Shown here one piece after another: positions 47,694-48,423 of a stretch of 48,423 nt of DNA. The stretch lies in NCBI RefSeq assembly GCF_000935045.1, contig NZ_JYKS01000006.1, forward strand, positions 1 to 48,423, written 5' to 3'. The translations under genes and the position numbers were made by a program. How positions within the stretch are numbered: position 1 is the stretch's first letter; each line of letters begins with the position of its first letter. The notes beneath the pieces were generated by a model, which did not search any database, was not told the origin of the DNA, and saw only the letters and a program-made list of their open reading frames with translations. This DNA comes from Pseudomonas sp. 10-1B (GTDB lineage: Bacteria; Pseudomonadota; Gammaproteobacteria; Pseudomonadales; Pseudomonadaceae).

Positions 47694-48423
47694 ATGAACA
47701 AGAAAAACCGCCACCCCGCCGACGGCAAAAAGCCCATCACCATCTTCGGCCCGGACTTCCCCTTCGCCTTCGACGACTGGCTGGAACACCCCGCAGGCCT
47801 GGGCAGCATCCCGGCTGAACACCATGGTGAGGAAGTGGCGATCGTGGGTGCCGGTATCGCCGGCCTGGTGGCCGCCTACGAGTTGATGAAGCTGGGCCTC
47901 AAGCCAGTGGTGTACGAGGCCTCCAAGCTGGGTGGCCGGCTGCGCTCGCAGCCCTTCAACGGCACCGACGGGGTCATCGCCGAACTGGGTGGCATGCGTT
48001 TCCCGGTATCGTCCACTGCCTTCTACCACTATGTGGACAAGCTGGGCCTGGAGACCAAACCCTTCCCCAACCCGCTGACCCCGGCCTCGGGTAGCACGGT
48101 GATCGACCTGGAAGGCCAGACCTACTACGCCGAAAAGCCCACCGACCTGCCCCAGCTGTTCCACGAAGTGGCTGACGCCTGGGCCGACGCGCTGGAAAGC
48201 GGTGCCCAGTTCGCCGACATCCAGCAGGCCATCCGCGACCGTGACGTACCCCGGCTAAAAGAACTGTGGAACAAGCTGGTACCACTGTGGGACGACCGCA
48301 CCTTCTACGATTTCGTCGCCACCTCGCGCTCGTTCGCCAAACTGAGCTTCCAGCACCGTGAAGTGTTCGGCCAGGTTGGCTTCGGCACCGGCGGCTGGGA
48401 CTCGGACTTCCCCAACTCGATGC
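47694..48423 (+). CDS. davB: L-lysine 2-monooxygenase, 5' part
   Basis: FAD flavoprotein converting L-lysine to 5-aminovaleramide, the first step of the 5-aminovalerate route in P. putida. The first 243 residues of about 560 are present and the gene runs off the edge. ADP-binding fold VAIVGAGIAGLVAAYE (GxGxxG at 52-57), then EASKLGGRL and AELGGMRFPVSS as in amine oxidases. RBS AAGGT lies nine bases before the ATG. The enzyme is often annotated as tryptophan 2-monooxygenase; context (Lrp regulator; davA expected next) favours lysine. Confidence 0.92.
   Translation, partial: MNKKNRHPADGKKPITIFGPDFPFAFDDWLEHPAGLGSIPAEHHGEEVAIVGAGIAGLVAAYELMKLGLKPVVYEASKLGGRLRSQPFNGTDGVIAELGGMRFPVSSTAFYHYVDKLGLETKPFPNPLTPASGSTVIDLEGQTYYAEKPTDLPQLFHEVADAWADALESGAQFADIQQAIRDRDVPRLKELWNKLVPLWDDRTFYDFVATSRSFAKLSFQHREVFGQVGFGTGGWDSDFPNSM

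Overview
The window is chromosomal DNA from a fluorescent pseudomonad, almost certainly the Pseudomonas putida group. Gene order (estP-trpE-gph-rpe; agt transporter and AgtSR; murU-amgK; lptD-surA-pdxA-rsmA-apaG-apaH-glpE; prkA-yeaH-spoVR; cca; folK-folB; plsY; tsaD; rpsU-dnaG-rpoD; an RmcA-like c-di-GMP protein; a CAT-anticodon tRNA; an Lrp-type regulator and davB) matches what I know of that group. The DNA is GC-rich, and many intergenic gaps hold Pseudomonas REP/REPIN palindromes built on 'GCGGGC..GCCCGCTCC(C/T)ACA'. Assignments rest on reading the translations and on remembered synteny; no database was searched.

Layout. 1-365: leader, promoter and attenuator region of a leftward gene just outside the window (inferred trpG), plus the estP promoter. 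366-2255: estP, a GDSL autotransporter esterase. 2256-2628: REPs with a 57-bp tandem repeat. 2629-5669: leftward rpe-gph-trpE, with a second trp leader peptide read in the same frame as the gph 3' end. 5890-13758: leftward agtABCD and agtRS (GABA/5-aminovalerate uptake and sensing). 13854-17534: a DUF3530 protein, djlA, and the MurU/AmgK cell-wall recycling pair. 17665-25332: the rightward envelope/housekeeping chain lptD to glpE. 25617-30553: the prkA-yeaH-spoVR stress operon behind an AlgU-like promoter. 30606-34428: cca, folB-folK, plsY, tsaD. 34633-39052: the macromolecular synthesis operon. 39344-43087: rmcA-like gene. 43105-43181: tRNA. 43182-45453: a small accessory segment (toxin-antitoxin pair, GT25 glycosyltransferase, small membrane protein, broken HTH gene). 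45454 to end: serine-acetyltransferase-like protein, Lrp regulator, DUF6124-like gene behind a strongly structured candidate RNA, and the 5' part of davB.

How the genes relate. DavB starts lysine catabolism toward 5-aminovalerate, and the Agt transporter and AgtSR handle 5-aminovalerate/GABA, so both ends of the window bear on the same metabolite. LptD and SurA build the outer membrane, MurU/AmgK recycle peptidoglycan sugars, and the RmcA-like protein links signals to c-di-GMP.

Most interesting unexplained structure: a candidate cis-acting RNA at about 47.13-47.28 kb. Its 16-bp stem contains two G-U wobbles that pair only in minus-strand RNA, and it has a hairpin loop complementary to an internal segment (possible pseudoknot or kissing loop). 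Other notable signals: an in-frame trp leader within gph; a perfect Hfq/Crc motif at the agtB start; three TGCTTAT repeats exactly 11 bp apart over the toxin-antitoxin promoter; a perfect 16-bp palindrome abutting the cca ribosome-binding site; and a near-identical REPIN copy at two distant sites.
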